Source: Schizochytrium sp. TIO01
Lineage: Eukaryota > Sar > Bigyra > Thraustochytrida > Thraustochytriidae
DNA: 64,000 nucleotides
Direction of reading: 5' to 3'
Assembly: GCA_004764695.1 (NCBI GenBank)
Contig: SMSO01000031.1
Span: forward strand, 3,395,048 to 3,459,047
Shown here one piece after another: positions 61,488-64,000 of this stretch. The notes under the pieces are model-generated. The model saw nothing but the letters and a program-made list of their open reading frames with translations, did not search any database and was not told the DNA's origin. Positions within the stretch are counted from its first letter, which is position 1; each line of letters opens with the position of its first letter. The translations under genes were made by a program, and so were the position numbers.

Positions 61488-64000
61488 ATGGCTGAGGTAC
61501 TATGTAAGCGCGCCATCGCAAATGATGATGGCTCACAAGCAGCTGTTTCCATTATTTTCAACAAAAAGCATCCTTTTGAGTTCAACGTAAGGTTGCATGT
61601 CTTGCCAGACGGAACAGATCTAAGCGTTTGGATTGCAGATGGTGAAGCATCTGGTCAAACCTCATTCGATTCTCTCCAGGCTCGGGCAAAGGTTCTCGCG
61701 AATGCTATTCAGTTTCTGCCAAAATTCAATGGCAAAGATGAGCCTACGTTATATATTGATGCAAAAGCAGTAGACCCTCCTTTGACTTTAACGCGGGGCG
61801 TCAAAGTGCAAGTTTACGATGATTCTTGCAAGGTTTGGCGTCTTGGCAAAGTGTCTCGAGTTCGCCAAAATGGGACAGTGAATGTGCAATATACTGATGC
61901 GACCAAGGGCCAAAGTATACCACGACAAAATGTTCGTATTATGGGACGTTTTCGGCCTGGACAATATAATATCATCTCCTCCAAAACTTCTTCTAGCGAA
62001 GGTATAAACACCAGATCAAAAGAATCGAACCGAGATCCGGAGGGTGACTGGAGGGAAACCGAGGAAGACCACAAAAATCCTCGCTCGCATTATGCTTCTC
62101 GTGATGATGATGCATCAGTTGATTTACACCAACCTCCAAACCGACTAGAGTCCCCTGACCCTCGGATTTCTGCAGATCCCTCCAAGCTTCCTCGGGAGTT
62201 AAATGTACCTCCGTTGCAATTTTCCAGCCGTGGTGATTCTTCGAAAAAACGGACCGATGAAGCAGACAGTAACGAACAGTATCCGACAAGCCGTGGGGAT
62301 GAAGAATTTCCCACCGTTGACAATAGCTCTCGATTCGCTGAGACAAAATCACCACATTCCAGTATCGCGCAATGTCCTGCTTCAGTAAGAAGTCAGGATT
62401 CAATGCAAAAATCTCCTCGGAGCGCATTGAACAATGGAGGAAAGAATGATGCCGGTCGTGTTAGTGAGAATGGCGATGTTGATGATAGCACAGATGTGCC
62501 TGGAAAAATATCGCATCGTGAACCAACAGGAGATCCACCAAGAGCCGTTGATAGGGAAGGATCTTTTGATTTTCGGCAAATAGATGATAGCTTGGATGAT
62601 GGGAATAGTCGAGGGCCACGAATTGTGAAACCATTAAAGAGCACTGCTGAAAACAGCAATGAACCTGCACCAAATGTTTCAATAAGAATCCCAAGTGACA
62701 TCGATACCAACGAAGAGAGCATTGATAAAGATATTACAGAACGGGTTGGTGAGATCGGTAAGAGTGGCTTAGTTAGGGTGTATACAATCACTTATAACGC
62801 TGGTTGGGCATGGAATTTGCCAAAAAAACTATTGAAAGATCTTATCCCATTTGGATACGATATTTATTGTATTGCGCTACAAGCGCTGAACATGGATTCG
62901 AGGAGTGTTTGTGGAGCTATTATGGCTGTAATGCCGCATGGGTTTGCTGAATTGCGTACGGTATCAGTGAACAATATGCACACAGTCGTTCTGGCCCATG
63001 CTGTATTGTTCCCGCTTCTTTCTGATATATCAAGTGACTACATACCGATAGGGTGTGATGATGATACAAACAACAATAGAGATGCCGACATAGATAGTAC
63101 CGTACCGGAGCTCACAACTTCTGCGCAAAACCGAGAGAGTCGTTTGAAGGGCGCACAAGCGGTGACCTTTGCGCTATTGACAAAGACTTTTCTATTTGTC
63201 AACTGTTTCCTAGAGCCAAGCCATAGTGCAAGTGGCGATCTATCGCGCAAATTCAATTATTCTGAAGTTAACTCACGCGTGCGAGCACCAACAGGGAGGT
63301 ATGAGTTGAGTAAACCTTTAGCTAAACGCGCTGATTATGTTTGGTGGATGGGTGGTTTCAATTATCGCCTTAATATGAACGACTACAGCAGTGGGTGGAG
63401 ACTGCTTCAGAGTGGCAAGCTTTCCGAGCTCTTGAGGAAGTTCGATGGACTGCATAATAGTGGGATGTACACGGACTATGAAGAAATGCAAATAAGATTC
63501 CCTCCAACATACCCATATACATATACAAGACGTGATTCCTCGCCCAAAATACCAGTGCTTGATGAGGAAAAGTTATCCGGCTTGGGTGAGGAAGAACCTT
63601 CTATTGATACTGGGAAGGCAAAGACAAATCAAGATAGCGATGAAGCAACGCCTAGAGAAGAGGACACTAGAGATGAAGAGGTCGAAGGCCCAGCTAACTT
63701 TAGCGATGCTGAATTTCCTGCATGGTGTGATCGAATTTTGGTCAATCAAATCCTTTCTGGAGAAGAAGGTCAAGAGTCTCGATCAGAGCGCAGGGCCTTG
63801 GATTACATGAGCTCTGATGGGCAACACTTTTCTTCTCATCACGCAGTTTATGCCCTATTCGAGGTTCGAATTAGCGAGCCTCGAAGCCTTTTCTTAACTT
63901 GGGCTGGGAAGAACGCTATTTTCCAAGAGGCATTAGAAATTGGATTTGAGGAAATAAACAAGCATGATATTGCTGAGAAGAAAGCTACTCAAAAGGCCGC
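61488..64000 (+). CDS. Tudor-like plus inositol-5-phosphatase-like protein, catalytic residues lost (partial)
   Basis: An open frame of 837 codons from the ATG at 61488 (in-frame TGA at 61470) to the window edge. Residues about 103-142 form a small Tudor-like barrel (KVQVYDDSCKVWRLGKVSRV, then VQYTD). Residues 150-420 are Ser/Asp-rich and disordered. From about 429 an endonuclease/phosphatase fold of the inositol polyphosphate 5-phosphatase type begins. PAWCDRIL (744) is intact, and FPPTYPYTYTRR and WMGGFNYRL (619) keep the shape. However, the metal-binding 'GLQE' reads ALQA, 'HLAAH' reads FLEPS, 'GDLNYR' reads GGFNYR and 'SDHKPV' reads SSHHAV. The protein is therefore probably a catalytically dead relative, maybe a phosphoinositide-binding scaffold. 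The C-terminus lies outside the window. Confidence 0.8.
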   Translation, partial: MAEVLCKRAIANDDGSQAAVSIIFNKKHPFEFNVRLHVLPDGTDLSVWIADGEASGQTSFDSLQARAKVLANAIQFLPKFNGKDEPTLYIDAKAVDPPLTLTRGVKVQVYDDSCKVWRLGKVSRVRQNGTVNVQYTDATKGQSIPRQNVRIMGRFRPGQYNIISSKTSSSEGINTRSKESNRDPEGDWRETEEDHKNPRSHYASRDDDASVDLHQPPNRLESPDPRISADPSKLPRELNVPPLQFSSRGDSSKKRTDEADSNEQYPTSRGDEEFPTVDNSSRFAETKSPHSSIAQCPASVRSQDSMQKSPRSALNNGGKNDAGRVSENGDVDDSTDVPGKISHREPTGDPPRAVDREGSFDFRQIDDSLDDGNSRGPRIVKPLKSTAENSNEPAPNVSIRIPSDIDTNEESIDKDITERVGEIGKSGLVRVYTITYNAGWAWNLPKKLLKDLIPFGYDIYCIALQALNMDSRSVCGAIMAVMPHGFAELRTVSVNNMHTVVLAHAVLFPLLSDISSDYIPIGCDDDTNNNRDADIDSTVPELTTSAQNRESRLKGAQAVTFALLTKTFLFVNCFLEPSHSASGDLSRKFNYSEVNSRVRAPTGRYELSKPLAKRADYVWWMGGFNYRLNMNDYSSGWRLLQSGKLSELLRKFDGLHNSGMYTDYEEMQIRFPPTYPYTYTRRDSSPKIPVLDEEKLSGLGEEEPSIDTGKAKTNQDSDEATPREEDTRDEEVEGPANFSDAEFPAWCDRILVNQILSGEEGQESRSERRALDYMSSDGQHFSSHHAVYALFEVRISEPRSLFLTWAGKNAIFQEALEIGFEEINKHDIAEKKATQKA

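Overview
This is nuclear DNA of a flagellated unicellular eukaryote. The genes are large, mostly single-exon, on both strands, and use the standard genetic code. The families are eukaryotic: VPS13, XPC/Rad4, NME7, a tubulin glutamylase, COMMD2, TXNDC15, ESS2, CMSS1, mitochondrial PNPase and a dihydroceramide desaturase. The few introns I can place are short (about 60-140 bp) and GT-AG. A stramenopile such as a labyrinthulomycete fits the style (rare introns, acidic GAY tracts, small Tudor-like domains, a CHASE protein), but that is inference and no rRNA is present to settle it.

Layout. 0-5 kb: a partial minus-strand gene at the left edge, then ESS2 (+), a membrane dual-specificity phosphatase (-), a possible three-exon small gene (+) and COMMD2 (-). 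5-12 kb: a TTLL polyglutamylase (+), TXNDC15 with one intron (+) and a CHASE-only membrane protein (-). 12-17 kb: mitochondrial PNPase (-) with one frameshift, then 2.5 kb without a clear gene. 17-23 kb: a voltage-sensor/RCK potassium channel (+, one intron inside the pore) and NME7 (+). 23.6-39.1 kb: one giant VPS13 gene (-) lying in five successive frames. 39.9-46 kb: XPC/Rad4 (+) and a SAM-domain protein with SFI1-like helices (-). 46-49 kb: an island of microsatellites and minisatellites with GC-rich patches and no recognised gene. 50-60 kb: a three-part desaturase with a RING-CH-like tail (-), a 1,894-residue disordered/coiled-coil protein (+) and CMSS1 (-). 61.5 kb to the right edge: a Tudor-like plus inositol-5-phosphatase-like protein (+, cut by the window) whose catalytic residues are largely replaced.

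How the genes fit together. Several belong to cilium or centriole biology (TTLL, NME7, TXNDC15, possibly the SFI1-like/SAM protein and the 1,894-residue protein). Others serve lipid transfer and lipid chemistry (VPS13, desaturase, phosphatase-like proteins), DNA repair (XPC), and RNA or ribosome work (ESS2, PNPase, CMSS1). I see no operon-like logic; neighbours are mostly divergent or convergent independent genes.

Most notable: a desaturase/RING-CH fusion; a VPS13 with unusually many accessory domains but four reading-frame breaks; a frame break in PNPase; and a run of proteins that keep a fold but have lost catalytic residues (5-phosphatase-like, first NDPK domain of NME7, thioredoxin domain of TXNDC15).
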